NCBI RefSeq assembly: GCF_921293095.1
Contig: NC_060259.1
Coordinates: 23,939,812 to 24,003,811 of the forward strand
DNA: 64,000 nt
Reading direction: 5' to 3'
Source of the DNA: Ischnura elegans
Taxonomy: Eukaryota; Arthropoda; Insecta; Odonata; Coenagrionidae
The notes under the pieces were generated by a model. The model was not told where the DNA came from. It did no database searches and saw only the letters and a list, made by a program, of their open reading frames with translations. The position numbers and the translations under genes are program-made. Shown one piece after another: positions 53,201 to 60,300 of the stretch (positions within the stretch are counted from its first letter, which is position 1; every line of letters begins with the position of its first letter).

Positions 53201-54143
53201 CATGCTTCCTGACAATTATTTGTATTGTCAAAACTTGTGAATCTATGGACATAATAAGTGAATAAAACATATAAGGACCAACAAGAGTCAAAAGCTCAAT
53301 TCATCCAACACTGTGAGACCCAGAGTAACCACGAATATGAAATTAATTTTGAAAGAGCAACAATGACTGATTTCCACTCCAGGAAACAACAGGAAATATT
53401 ACCACCAAAAAACAGTGTCAATGATGGACAATCACATCAAAACACAAACCCTTAGATCGGAAAAATAACCTAGAAGAATGTCACTGCATGGTAATGAATT
53501 TCAAATTAATATGACAAACCACCTATACTAAAATGATGAAGACATATGCCAGCCTAGCATTAATCCAAAACTTGTCTACTAAAAATGCATGTGGCTGAAA
53601 TTCAAATTCAAGATTAATAATGATCTATTTCCCATGCTAATCAGCAACCAAGCATTAAATTCAAAAAGTAAACCTGACAGGTGAAAGAAAGACTTAAGAA
53701 GTTCCACATTCATTGAACATAAGGAAGATAACCACCTCAGAAAGGACTGGTTCTTTCCCAGCAAATTAACTGGATTAAGTTCCCTTGGGTTTCCGAGTAG
53801 GGGTGAGAGATCTAGCAGGTAACCCATTTTATGCACCACACAGAAGATATATTCTTATTTATTATCCCAGACATTAAAATGGATCCAGAACTGTTTATGG
53901 TAGCCAACTTCAACCCACCTGAACATGACCAAGGACGAGGCCTGCACCAACCATTCCAAATCCAGCTATTAGAAAAGGAATGAAGACCTGAATGGCTATG
54001 GTCCAATGGGTTTCTTCCGTCTCAATGGATGACTCTAACATCTGGGTTTCCGCAACTACATCGGGGAGCACCCCATTTTCAGGGTCCTCCACCAGAGTTA
54101 GCTCCACATCTTCTTCTATGACTGTTTCTTCAGGCTGAGTCAT
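32022..54143 (-). CDS. SLC41-family (MgtE-like) Mg2+ transporter, complete, 8 coding exons
   Basis: The exons join in frame to a 461-residue protein (human SLC41A1 is about 513), a multi-pass plasma-membrane Mg2+ transporter of the MgtE-like SLC41 family. Residues 1-75 are an acidic cytosolic N-terminus and the first membrane helix ([17 protein letters not shown]). Residues 92-110 hold [19 protein letters not shown]. About 200-214 hold [15 protein letters not shown]. About 303-322 hold [20 protein letters not shown]. About 421-436 hold [16 protein letters not shown]. These paired motifs are the signature of the two internally repeated MgtE-type halves. The start is MTQPEE at 54143 in the context AACAATGA; with the proposed first exon, an in-frame TAG precedes it. 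The stop is TAG at 32024-32022. All eight exons have GT donors and AG acceptors and no frame break, so the gene looks functional. Introns hold many transposons and a broken partial copy of exon 7. Confidence 0.9.
33241..33480 (+). mobile_element. SINE family A, plus-strand copy
   Basis: GGTGGCTGGAGTATTGGCTTC (A-box side) is followed by the B box GGGTTCAATTCCCGG and a body ending GTTAAGAGCAGGCTAATACC. This is colinear with the minus-strand copy at 17848-18155. It lies in the last SLC41 intron, antisense to the gene. Moderately diverged. Confidence 0.75.
33585..36151 (-). mobile_element. piggyBac-like transposon, 2.57 kb, TTAA target sites intact
   Basis: TTAA lies at both edges (33581-33584 and 36152-36155). 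The TIRs are CACTAGGAATACC at the left and inverted GGTAGTTCTAGTG at the right. The subterminal palindrome GGAGTCAAAATGACTCC occurs once near the left end (33629-33645) and twice near the right (35940-35956, 36119-36135). The minus strand holds a decayed piggyBac transposase (34.0-35.4 kb). It sits in SLC41 intron 7. Confidence 0.88.
34030..35440 (-). pseudogene. Decayed piggyBac transposase
   Basis: On the minus strand in several frames, going downstream: [10 protein letters not shown] near 34690 (relatives have T-V/I-D-E, so the first catalytic Asp reads Val here), [20 protein letters not shown] and [19 protein letters not shown] near 34650-34540, [19 protein letters not shown] near 34470-34410 with the second catalytic Asp kept, EVPKEMK near 34370, and a Cys-rich tail [20 protein letters not shown] near 34100-34040. 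Stops and frameshifts separate the pieces. The order and motifs identify piggyBac (DDE_Tnp_1_7). The N-terminal part at 35.15-35.44 kb is acidic and poorly conserved. Not functional. Confidence 0.8.
36390..36468 (-). pseudogene. Partial duplicate of SLC41 exon 7, splice donor and frame destroyed
   Basis: These 79 bases match 37474-37552 (the 3' half of exon 7 plus the first intron bases) with 5 differences by my count. On the minus strand the copy has GAAAAT where the true exon has the donor GTAAAT, and CCATAATTT where the exon has CCATTATTT, which makes an in-frame TAA. It therefore cannot be used as an alternative exon. The copy lies about 1.1 kb downstream of the true exon in the same orientation, and the homology ends abruptly on both sides. 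Confidence 0.85.
37481..37629 (-). CDS. SLC41 coding exon 7
   Basis: Acceptor TTATTCAG|GTATAC and donor TTGCAG|GTAAAT. 149 nt, phase 1 to 0, encoding [20 protein letters not shown] then [18 protein letters not shown] and VYLLAAVLQ. It corresponds to the KSAQVLLLLVIPGHLIFLYTI region. The last ~72 nt and the donor recur as a decayed copy at 36390-36468. Confidence 0.9.
38959..39090 (+). pseudogene. N-terminal CENP-B/psq-type DNA-binding remnant of a Tigger transposase
   Basis: MALPKK is followed by a stop, then [19 protein letters not shown], another stop, and [15 protein letters not shown]. The pattern K-IIE-x-x-E-K-N-P-G-K-R-x-x-I-x-x-x-L-G-x-x-x-S-T is the N-terminal helix-turn-helix of Tigger/jerky-like (CENP-B) transposases. 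No DDE core was found in the rest of the element. Confidence 0.6.
39413..39675. mobile_element. MITE with CAGTAGCGTAGCCAGG ends, nested in the Tigger element
   Basis: The left end CAGTAGCGTAGCCAGG is mirrored by CCTGGCAACACCACTG at the right. Poly-G lies inside the left end and poly-C inside the right. The flanking 8-mers (AGCACAGT and ATCAGTGT) agree at 5 of 8 positions, a weak hint of an 8-bp target duplication. Confidence 0.6.
40337..40530 (+). mobile_element. tRNA-derived SINE (family B), (ATAA)n tail
   Basis: GGCCTCGGTGGCGGTGGGGT (A-box side), then GGTCGTGGGTTCGAATCCCG (B box, matching the canonical GGTTCGAATCC), a short body, and a tail of ATAA units to about 40530. Possible direct repeats ATATTTAA flank it (about 40319 and 40535). 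A decayed minus-strand copy is at 46258-46425. In SLC41 intron 6. Confidence 0.8.
41021..41226 (-). CDS. SLC41 coding exon 6
   Basis: Acceptor TTTTTTAG|TGTGGG and donor GGAAAAG|GTTAGT. 206 nt, phase 2 to 1, encoding [13 protein letters not shown], then [20 protein letters not shown], then a loop to MTGFFGKG. The [16 protein letters not shown] block is the second-half partner of the [16 protein letters not shown] block in exon 2. Confidence 0.92.
41443..41857 (+). mobile_element. MITE family E, copy 2 (best termini)
   Basis: Left end GGGGTCGTTCACTAAGAC; inverted right end TTGGTGAACGAACCC, giving TIRs of about 15 bp. The body shares ordered blocks with copies at 30116-30510 and 59930-60300. 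In SLC41 intron 5, antisense to the gene. Confidence 0.65.
43810..44078. mobile_element. MITE with 10-bp TSD (family 2, copy A)
   Basis: Left end TAGGCGGATTTAGGGGG and inverted right end AATCCTGGATCTGTCCCTG. The flanking 10-mers AAGCAACACA (43800-43809) and AAGTAACATA (44079-44088) agree at 8 of 10 positions. A shorter, fresher copy with a perfect 10-bp duplication is at 57792-57992. In SLC41 intron 5. Confidence 0.65.
44286..44433 (-). CDS. SLC41 coding exon 5
   Basis: Acceptor CTATGTAG|GTAAAC and donor AGCAG|GTTGGT. 148 nt, phase 1 to 2, encoding [20 protein letters not shown] then [18 protein letters not shown] and VILAMLVSR. It matches the SPL...PIWI-IAAKHPATRTVLHSGW region of family members, a helix followed by a basic loop. 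Confidence 0.9.
44775..46002. mobile_element. 1.23 kb TIR element with CCCACATGGCAC ends
   Basis: The left end CCCACATGGCACGAAATATC continues TTCTAGATG. The inverted right end reads CCCACATAGCACAAAATATG then TGCTAGATG on the minus strand. Both subterminal zones repeat (T)CTAGATG and ATATCT words at roughly 20-100 bp spacing. A plus-strand frame near 45560-45720 ([20 protein letters not shown], then an acidic and proline-rich stretch) may be a relic of an element-encoded DNA-binding protein. Superfamily not determined. Confidence 0.55.
46258..46425 (-). mobile_element. SINE family B, decayed minus-strand copy
   Basis: On the minus strand, CCCTTGGTGGTGGCAGTGTA, then CGTTTTCGAATCCCTCCTGG, GTAGGTTATCCC and GGGCATGGTTGTTTGTG follow the same order as the plus-strand SINE at 40337-40530. 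In SLC41 intron 4. Confidence 0.7.
46598..46822. mobile_element. MITE with GGCCTTGTTACACAGCAC ends
   Basis: Left GGCCTTGTTACACAGCACAT and inverted right (GGCCTGGTTGCACAATGCAT on the minus strand) pair over about 25 bp. A GAAACCAGGCCTTAC phrase near 49385 looks like a stray right end of the same family. No firm TSD. Confidence 0.6.
46878..47569. mobile_element. pogo/mariner-like MITE, decayed
   Basis: The left end (AAGTAAAACCTCTATGTAGTG) and right end (minus strand CAGTGAAGCCTATTTACATC) are flanked by TA. The phrase CCTCTATGTAGTGAACCTC recurs at about 46887, 46980 and (diverged) 47491, typical of subterminal repeats in Tigger-like ends. No transposase. In SLC41 intron 4. Confidence 0.6.
48228..48374 (-). 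CDS. SLC41 coding exon 4
   Basis: Acceptor TTTGGCAG|GTTTAA and donor CATCG|GTAAGT. 147 nt, phase 1 to 1, encoding [20 protein letters not shown] then [20 protein letters not shown]. The [15 protein letters not shown] block is diagnostic of SLC41 and has a counterpart in exon 8. Confidence 0.92.
48943..49621. mobile_element. pogo/Tigger-like MITE, 679 bp
   Basis: The left end is CAGCAAACTCCCGATTGTCC, and the right end reads CAGTGGACTCCCGATTTCCC on the minus strand. TA lies on both sides. The interior at 49100-49390 is GC- and CpG-rich compared with the flanks, gives overlapping open frames on both strands with no family match, and contains a GGCCTTAC phrase suggesting a nested fragment. In SLC41 intron 3. 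Confidence 0.7.
50750..50894 (-). CDS. SLC41 coding exon 3
   Basis: Acceptor CTTTTCAG|TGCCAA and donor GTTTTAG|GTAAG. 145 nt, phase 0 to 1, encoding [20 protein letters not shown] and a second helix ending [14 protein letters not shown]. It corresponds to the VQATVVGFLA region of vertebrate SLC41A1. Confidence 0.9.
52474..52653 (-). CDS. SLC41 coding exon 2
   Basis: Acceptor TCTTACAG|CACTGG and donor ATTCAG|GTAAAG. 180 nt, phase 0 to 0, encoding [20 protein letters not shown] then [20 protein letters not shown] and a segment ending NLTLIQ. This is the most conserved SLC41 block ([16 protein letters not shown]), part of the ion-pathway helix of the first half. Confidence 0.92.
53919..54143 (-). 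CDS. SLC41 coding exon 1
   Basis: The exon begins at 54207 after the acceptor CATTCAG. Coding starts at 54143 and ends in phase 0 at GTTCAG|GTGGGT. It encodes an acidic N-terminus ([17 protein letters not shown]), then [20 protein letters not shown] and [10 protein letters not shown], the first SLC41 helix. The frame upstream of the ATG within the exon is open, so a longer N-terminus is possible if another first exon in the right phase exists. Confidence 0.87.
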
Positions 54144-54766
54144 TGTTATGCCTGTATACTTACTTCTTAAGGGAGATGTACGCACATACCCTGTCCACCG
54201 GAAGACCCTGAATGAATGCAAACAAGAGAATTAGACTCATTAATTAAACACAAGACGACACCATATATCCACCACACAAATATCTACATATGATGCATTG
54301 AGATGATATACACATCTGGTATAACATTCACAATAATCTTCCACTAAAAGTTGTGAAAACTTTTAATGATGATCATTTTACTTTCATTCATTAGAAGAGA
54401 AAAGTGGCTGCTAGGTGGCCTTCTTGAACAAGATAAGATGACTGCCATGTATGTTTGTTACATTAGCATGAATATCCATGTTTAACTGAGATTAAAATTC
54501 TAAAAAAGTATCTCTCTTATTGAGAAACAATGAAACTGTGCAAGACACTCTCAAGGATGAAGTTGGAGTGCATAGCACATAAAAAAGCACCCTCACCCAT
54601 CAAGGAATGCACCTAAGTTGAAGGCGAATTTTCAATACAATGGTAGTGAGTTTCAAATCTTTAGGAGTCAAAAAGATCTTTTAATTTGAATCAATTTACA
54701 TCAACAAGGCAGGTAATATTCTCTCTCCTCTCTGTCTCTCCAAATGATTCTACATGCCTGACTTAC

Positions 54767-55071
54767 CCCTGGCATCCCTAAAGAAATTGCCTATTGCCAG
54801 TTGGTTAAGGGATCTTTTAACACTATCATTCCCTTGGAAGTGAAAACCCAATTCAGGCTGTCCTATAGGACCTATGACCATGGAATTACCAAGTGTCCAC
54901 TTTTTCCCATCCCCATCCGAGATGGCAGGTTTAACCCTCAATTCAGAATTGATTGCTGTGAGTAAATGCAATAATGAAAGGAGAATTAAAACGCCACTGC
55001 ATACTCCACTGAGTACATACGGCTTCTTCAATTGAGAACTAGTAAAATGAACAGAGCCCAATATCAAACAC
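54767..55071 (-). other. Exon-like segment with strong splice signals, unknown ORF
   Basis: A long pyrimidine tract (TTTCTTTCCTCTCTTCTAACAAG) precedes 55071, and a strong donor AGGG|GTAAGT follows 54767. One frame is open through all 305 nt (phase 2 in, phase 1 out). It encodes a hydrophobic segment YVLSGVCSGVLILLSLLHLL followed by SDGDGKKWTLGNSMVIGPIG and a tail to FFRDARG. I recognise no family. It cannot be joined in frame to SLC41 exon 1 at 54207 (a stop follows), so it is either an optional 5'UTR exon, part of another transcript, or a fortuitous ORF. Confidence 0.3.
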
Positions 55072-55983
55072 CTTGTTAGAAGAGAGGAAAGAAACGAATC
55101 ACATGAGACAAAATGAATGAACACATTTTAAATAAATAATGCGAAGGTTTGTCACACTCAACCAGAAAAAGTAAAATGAATGATTTTAAAAAATGCAGTG
55201 AACATGTATCAGCTGTAAGGAACGGTGTTCAAGTCCAGAATATTATATCTGAAGCACCATTAAGAATTTTTAGAAGCATTAACAGACTATTGAACTTCTA
55301 AATGATCAAAAGTGAAATGTTAATGATATGTAGTATGATTGCCAACATTTAAAAGTTGTTCACCCAAAACTGTTCCCCAACAACATACTACAGTCCATTG
55401 AGTTCGGTGGATTATTGAGCTTTTATCTACTTATTATACGCCAACGTAAACGATAACAATTGGTCAATGGAAAAGAAAAACGCAACCGAAAATAAACTTC
55501 ATCAAATACATTCAGGGTTTAGTAACAATGATGATACTGGTTGGAAGACCGAAACTCAAAAGCGCTGTAACTGTAATAAATTAGGGAATTTTATTTCTCA
55601 AGTCGATAACTTATGATTCACACCATTTGTACTAGTGAACATATCAAACACGTCTCACATCATAACATTTCCCGAAAAGTGACCCTCACGCATAGCATGA
55701 TGAACATGACCTCGTCCCATAAAAATCACGTTGCGTTACGGAGCGGATCGATAGATGCATGTGTGGACCAACTCCATTCCCAATGTAACGAAGGTGAGCA
55801 ACCTCTCATATGTAACTTCTTGTTATTCACCATCAAATATTCTTCAAAAGCATACGCATCAGTGATGAAGTTTAATTCATATTTTAACTACAAAACCATT
55901 TGGCATAGCACACCACTCTGCCGGAGCAGACAGATGAATACATTTTGTGACTTGCACAGGTTTCTTGAGAAGTTATTACTCAC

Positions 55984-56250
55984 CTTTTTTTGGAGATCGA
56001 AAGCTAAACACTGCCATTAAATGGAGCTTTATTTCATGATGCATGGACGGCCACCAAACACCCAAATTTGCCAATATTTTTGGCAATAACACCCGATGCC
56101 TCACATCATACACCACGAACGGATTCCCTGACGTCACTCAATGCCAGACGTCTTTTCCCCCGTCTTGCCACTATGCTGTATGAGAATTAAGCTGTACCAA
56201 ATCATCACATTTTGCGCCGCAAGCGCACTCAGCAGATCGGTTTTGTTTGT
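55984..56250 (-). promoter_or_regulatory. Probable SLC41 non-coding first exon and promoter
   Basis: The donor CCAAAAAAAG|GTGAGT at 55984 is near-consensus, and the region upstream (to ~56250) is CpG-richer than its surroundings. A full CRE octamer TGACGTCA lies at 56129-56136. No TATA box was seen. Spliced to the acceptor at 54207, the mRNA would carry an in-frame TAG before the SLC41 ATG at 54143, which supports that start. It would also carry an upstream ORF from ATG 56044 (MHHEIKLHLMAVFSFRSPKK, ending CVHLP and stop in exon 2), which could lower translation. The transcription start is not determined. Confidence 0.45.
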
Positions 56251-56752
56251 TCTGTACGTTCTGTAGCAATTTCTCATTCGCTAGAATTATTTATTCAGGT
56301 AAAAAATGAGCATTTCCCCTTTATTCCCCATTTAATCTTTTTCGCACTGATGCTGACGCAAGAAATTACAGTGGATTCATGAAAACGTTGAGCCATATTT
56401 TATTGTCAATTGGAGTGAAATATACGAAATCGGAAATAAATGCAACCCAGGATTAACATAAAACGCGGGAAATGTAGCATGATTCAGTTGTGAATTAGAT
56501 GCATTAAATATTCCTAAGGCCAAAATATTCTCAATTGATGCCTATTTTTACGAAGCCAAGTCATATATTGATTTTGCCCCAATTACGTAATTGTAGAGGA
56601 ATTTAATAAAATTCTTTATCCCAAAAACAAAGCCTTTTTAAAACTGGAAAATGAAATATTCAAGGAAACCGTGAAAAATCCATATACATGAGGTACATGA
56701 GGTCGGTACATTTCGGTGCTCCATTCTCGCCCAAACCCATGTCTCGAGCGCC

Positions 56753-57650
56753 CAAGGGCGTACCCACGATCATAACTGGAGGGGGGCAAGCCATGGTCAA
56801 GGGGGAAGGGGGCAAACCAAGTTTTGACGTTGGTTTATGAGATTATTTCCTTGAAAAATAGTTTTATTTTACTTACATATCTTATTCTAATACATATAAT
56901 TTTTCGTGGGTTTAAAGCAAATTTGTTGAACGCTTTCGTTTCAATAGGGTAGTTTCCTTCATCAAAGAAAACGACAGGCATTGATTGCGATTCGTTACCC
57001 TCCATTAGTGAATTCATAATATACGAACCATTTGGTTTTAGAAATCCCAGTTTAGACGAATGGCAATGGTCAATTTTAACCGCATTTGAAAAAGACCAGA
57101 TTGGCGCTCATGCGATGCGACTCCACGTGACGTCACAGGGACCTAGTTTCTATACGAACAGATAGGAGTTTTACATCGTCTGAGATTGCCAATGCATTAG
57201 GCACAGAGCTCAGGGAAACATTTCTTAATAATCACCTATTAAAACTGCCTATGGTCGTAAAGGTTCCTTCGTTTGATAAGGTATTAATAATCCTTATTTA
57301 AGCCAAGCGCTACCTGCTAGCAGGGTACTCTGCTACCTGCTAGCAGCCTGCATCAGCAACCTGTGTCTAGCGGCGCACATGTCCTCGCCCCAAGGTCACC
57401 TCACCTTGCGGCAACGGGAACCAGAATGACGTCACACGGGCTTTTCCCGGCATTCATACTTAGCCGTCATGTTTACGCGCGCTTGAAAATTTTCACTTTT
57501 CATTTAATCGCGAAAAATAGATATCGCCATTTAAAATTCTAAAATTGAGACCACCCTATTCAGTACTAATTTTGCTTAAAGATTTGCGATTTTTGCTTCT
57601 CGGGGGAGGGGGGTGGCTGCCACCCCTGCCCCTCGCTGGGTACGCCCATG
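56753..57650. mobile_element. hAT-like element, 898 bp, 8-bp TSD (family 1, copy B)
   Basis: The left end CAAGGGCGTACCCACGATC and inverted right end GCTGGGTACGCCCATG are flanked by the perfect 8-bp direct repeat CGAGCGCC (56745-56752 and 57651-57658). The ends match the short copy at 16776-17008. The interior has a minus-strand frame with GNESQSMPVVFFDEGNYPIE (not recognised), two TGACGTCA octamers (57128-57135, 57427-57434) and a short direct repeat GCTACCTGCTAGCAG (57308 and 57332). It sits about 0.5-1.4 kb upstream of the probable SLC41 first exon. Confidence 0.7.
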
Positions 57651-57791
57651 CGAGCGCCTCTAATATTTTCTCGCCCTCTTTCCTCGGCGTCCACGTTTCC
57701 ATACCTTACATGCTGCACTTCATATCAGGATCACTACCAGCCTTTTCTTGACACTTACGTAACGACTCTCTCATTAGCTCATCCCTATTCA

Positions 57792-57992
57792 TAGGCGGAT
57801 CCAGGGGGGGGGGGGGGCACGGGGGCACGTGCCCCCCCCAGACCCTCAAAAATATGCAAGATTTTTAATACGCTCCCATTATCATTGCATTCGTTTTGTA
57901 TTACGGGGTATCCTTGTGCCCCACCCAGAGCAAAATCCTGGATACGGCCTTGCTTGTGCCCCCCCCAGAAAAAAATCCTGGATCCGCCCCTG
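57792..57992. mobile_element. MITE, 201 bp, perfect 10-bp TSD (family 2, copy B)
   Basis: The left end TAGGCGGATCCAGGGGGG and inverted right end CCTGGATCCGCCCCTG flank a body with poly-G, GGCACGTGCC and poly-C tracts. The direct repeat TCCCTATTCA (57782-57791 and 57993-58002) is perfect. TSDs of 9-11 bp are the mark of Mutator-like elements. Confidence 0.75.
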
Positions 57993-58469
57993 TCCCTATT
58001 CACAAACACCACTTTTGCTTTAAAAATTCCTCCTTACCCCTGTGCCCCTTTTAAAAGCATAATGTAGCACAAAAAGATGGAGCACACTCTAAACTTAAAT
58101 TTCCGCCAGCATCGTTATTCTCTCTTTCCATTTCTGCATAAAATCGTTCAATTTAAAAGGAATTTTGTTGATTTTCATAAGACGAAATTTGGTCAAGCTT
58201 TAGAGACACAATATTAGCAACTGAGTCTGTCTGTTTGTTGGAAGATTTAATCAAAGACTTGTGAGAGAAATAATAGACCTACAAAGGAGAACAACAATAA
58301 TTTTAATAGGGACAATCTCCTCAAAATTTGTCGACCGCGGCAACCGTTAATCACGAATCATAGCGGAATCAAAACCGTCCCCTCTTCCAGCCTTCATGTC
58401 ATCTCCCCCTTCCGCCAGATACAGCACCTACATACGTGGGAAGAAGAATCCCTGGCGCAATAGAATCAA

Positions 58470-58560
58470 TCCCTTGAGACAGCAACCAGTATTGGTCGAG
58501 ATACGTTGGGGCCACCCAAAAACTGACGCGGAGAAATATCCCAAAAAGTTTCAGTCGCTT
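58470..58560 (+). mobile_element. Retroelement fragment with hammerhead-like hairpin, copy B
   Basis: CCTTGAGACAGCAACCAGTA, TTGGTCGAGATACG, TTGGGGCCACCCAAAA and CCCAAAAAGTTT follow the same order as the minus-strand copy at 3870-3950 over about 85 bp, with roughly one change in six. It is more degraded in the hairpin. Confidence 0.5.
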
Positions 58561-59929
58561 TAACAAAGAATGAGTCTGTCTGGTTTTTCGTTGACATTGA
58601 TTCCCGGTTTCTGTTTATGACACACGAACCATAACTCGCGGAATAAGGAATCGTATGAAAAAGGAATGGGTATATATTTTTCTTTACTTTACATTGAAAT
58701 AATATATCGATATAAAATGAAAACAAAGGTTGGCACATATATTTACAGGTAACTATGGACTAACATGCCCATTCCTGTAATGCTCAGAACATTTCGTACC
58801 GTAACGATCTATAAATATCGTGCATAGGAGAAAATGAAATTAATTAATATAACTCCATATTGATACACTTCCATTACGATCGATATACTTACATTACCGA
58901 TCAAAATAATTTACATGCATAAATAGTAGGTACTTTGCTCTCATAAACAGAAACCGTTGTAATCGTTTAACTCACGGAGTTTTCGTTCATATGTGAAAAT
59001 TTAATAAAATTAAAAATCAGTGAAAAATTAATAAAAAATCATAAGTTTGGTATGATAATGCCGTAAAATTTCTTAGAATATTAAAGCAAGGTGTTTTCAG
59101 TATCAAAATTAAAGCCAGCACGTCCAATTTGTTTTTGTTCAAATTCCCTACCTCTGAAAAATTTCATCTGCTAACCCAATATTCGAGGCTCCCTAATAGT
59201 GCCATTATGCTGTCGGTGTAATGATTAATAAAATAATTTTAGAGGCAATAAAATTTGAGGAGCTGTTATTAATGGTTTTTGCGAATATTTTCCCCTTTAC
59301 ATGGATAAGGGGATCGATAATAATTTCAAACAATTTAGTAGCAGTTTTTCGGTCACTTCTTCGCTACTTACGTTTATCCCTAGATAATTCGAAAGTGATT
59401 ATCATTTTTAGAGAGAAAACTTGAAACAAATTCCATTCCACAATATAATTTAAAGAATGAAAAGTGTGAGTGGTGCGCTACTGTAACTAACTTTTAAGAT
59501 GTATTTTATGAGTGATGGTCTCGTGGTGGGTTGATAGTGCAGCGGCTCGCGAAAGCCTTATTGAAAAATGAAGAATTAAATTCAATAAAAATATTTCAAC
59601 AAAAACGAGAAATCTGAAGTATTCTTGAAAATATTCGTTATTGTATAATTTGTTTCAAGATTGAAGTACGCCTTCTACGAAAGGTTACTTTGGCTGAATG
59701 TGTATCATAAGCAATGAGATAGTTGATGAACCATTTCATGAAAAAATTAGCTGAGTAATTTCACTATCTCGATAGCTAAGTTGATATTATTGAAGATTTT
59801 TTAGATTTAGAAGGAAAAAATACTTTCATTAATTCATTCAAAAATCAACTGGGAAAATTTGTCAAAAAACTGGAGTTGATGATGGTTTAGATTACAGATA
59901 CCCTGCAATTCAATTCATGGAAATAATTA

Positions 59930-60300
59930 GGTAGGCGGAATGAGAAAGATAAGTTATAACAAAGTAAAATCTTCCTCGATTTGTCATCCTCACATAAGTT
60001 TAAAATGAACGAAAAGAAGAACGTTGCCGCCCACTTATCATGAGTTGGTGACGTCATTAGAGTTTTGGCTAAGGGAGGGCTTGTTTAGGGAGAACCGCTC
60101 ATTTGGGGATGGAAAGGGTCATAAGGGGGTAAAAACATTGAATCACGCAACGCCGATGCGCTAGAGCGAAGAGTTCGCGGTGACCATGTCGCGACATGTC
60201 GGCACGAGGGGTGACGTCGTCAACTTTTTCGCGAAAGGGCTAGGGGCGTCGATTTTTCGCCGGGAAGAGCTCAGGAAGTAGGCGTCGTATCGAATAACAG
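59930..60300 (+). mobile_element. MITE family E, copy 3 (CpG-rich)
   Basis: It shares the ordered blocks GCCCACTTATCATGAG, TGACGTCATTAGAG, GGGAGAACCGCTCATT, GCCGATGC, CGGTGACC and GAAGAGCTCAGGAAGTAGGC with the copies at 30.1 and 41.4 kb. It keeps many CpGs where the others have TG or CA, so it is likely the least mutated. The termini are not clear. Confidence 0.55.

Noticed and set aside
55190..55260. GTTCAAGTCC, a B-box-like word
   Set aside because: No A box at tRNA-like spacing and no related copy; a single degenerate 10-mer is not enough.
55613..56020. 135-codon plus-strand open frame, the longest in the window
   Set aside because: It overlaps the probable SLC41 first exon and donor on the other strand, has no domain-like motif or splice support, and is best explained as a chance frame.
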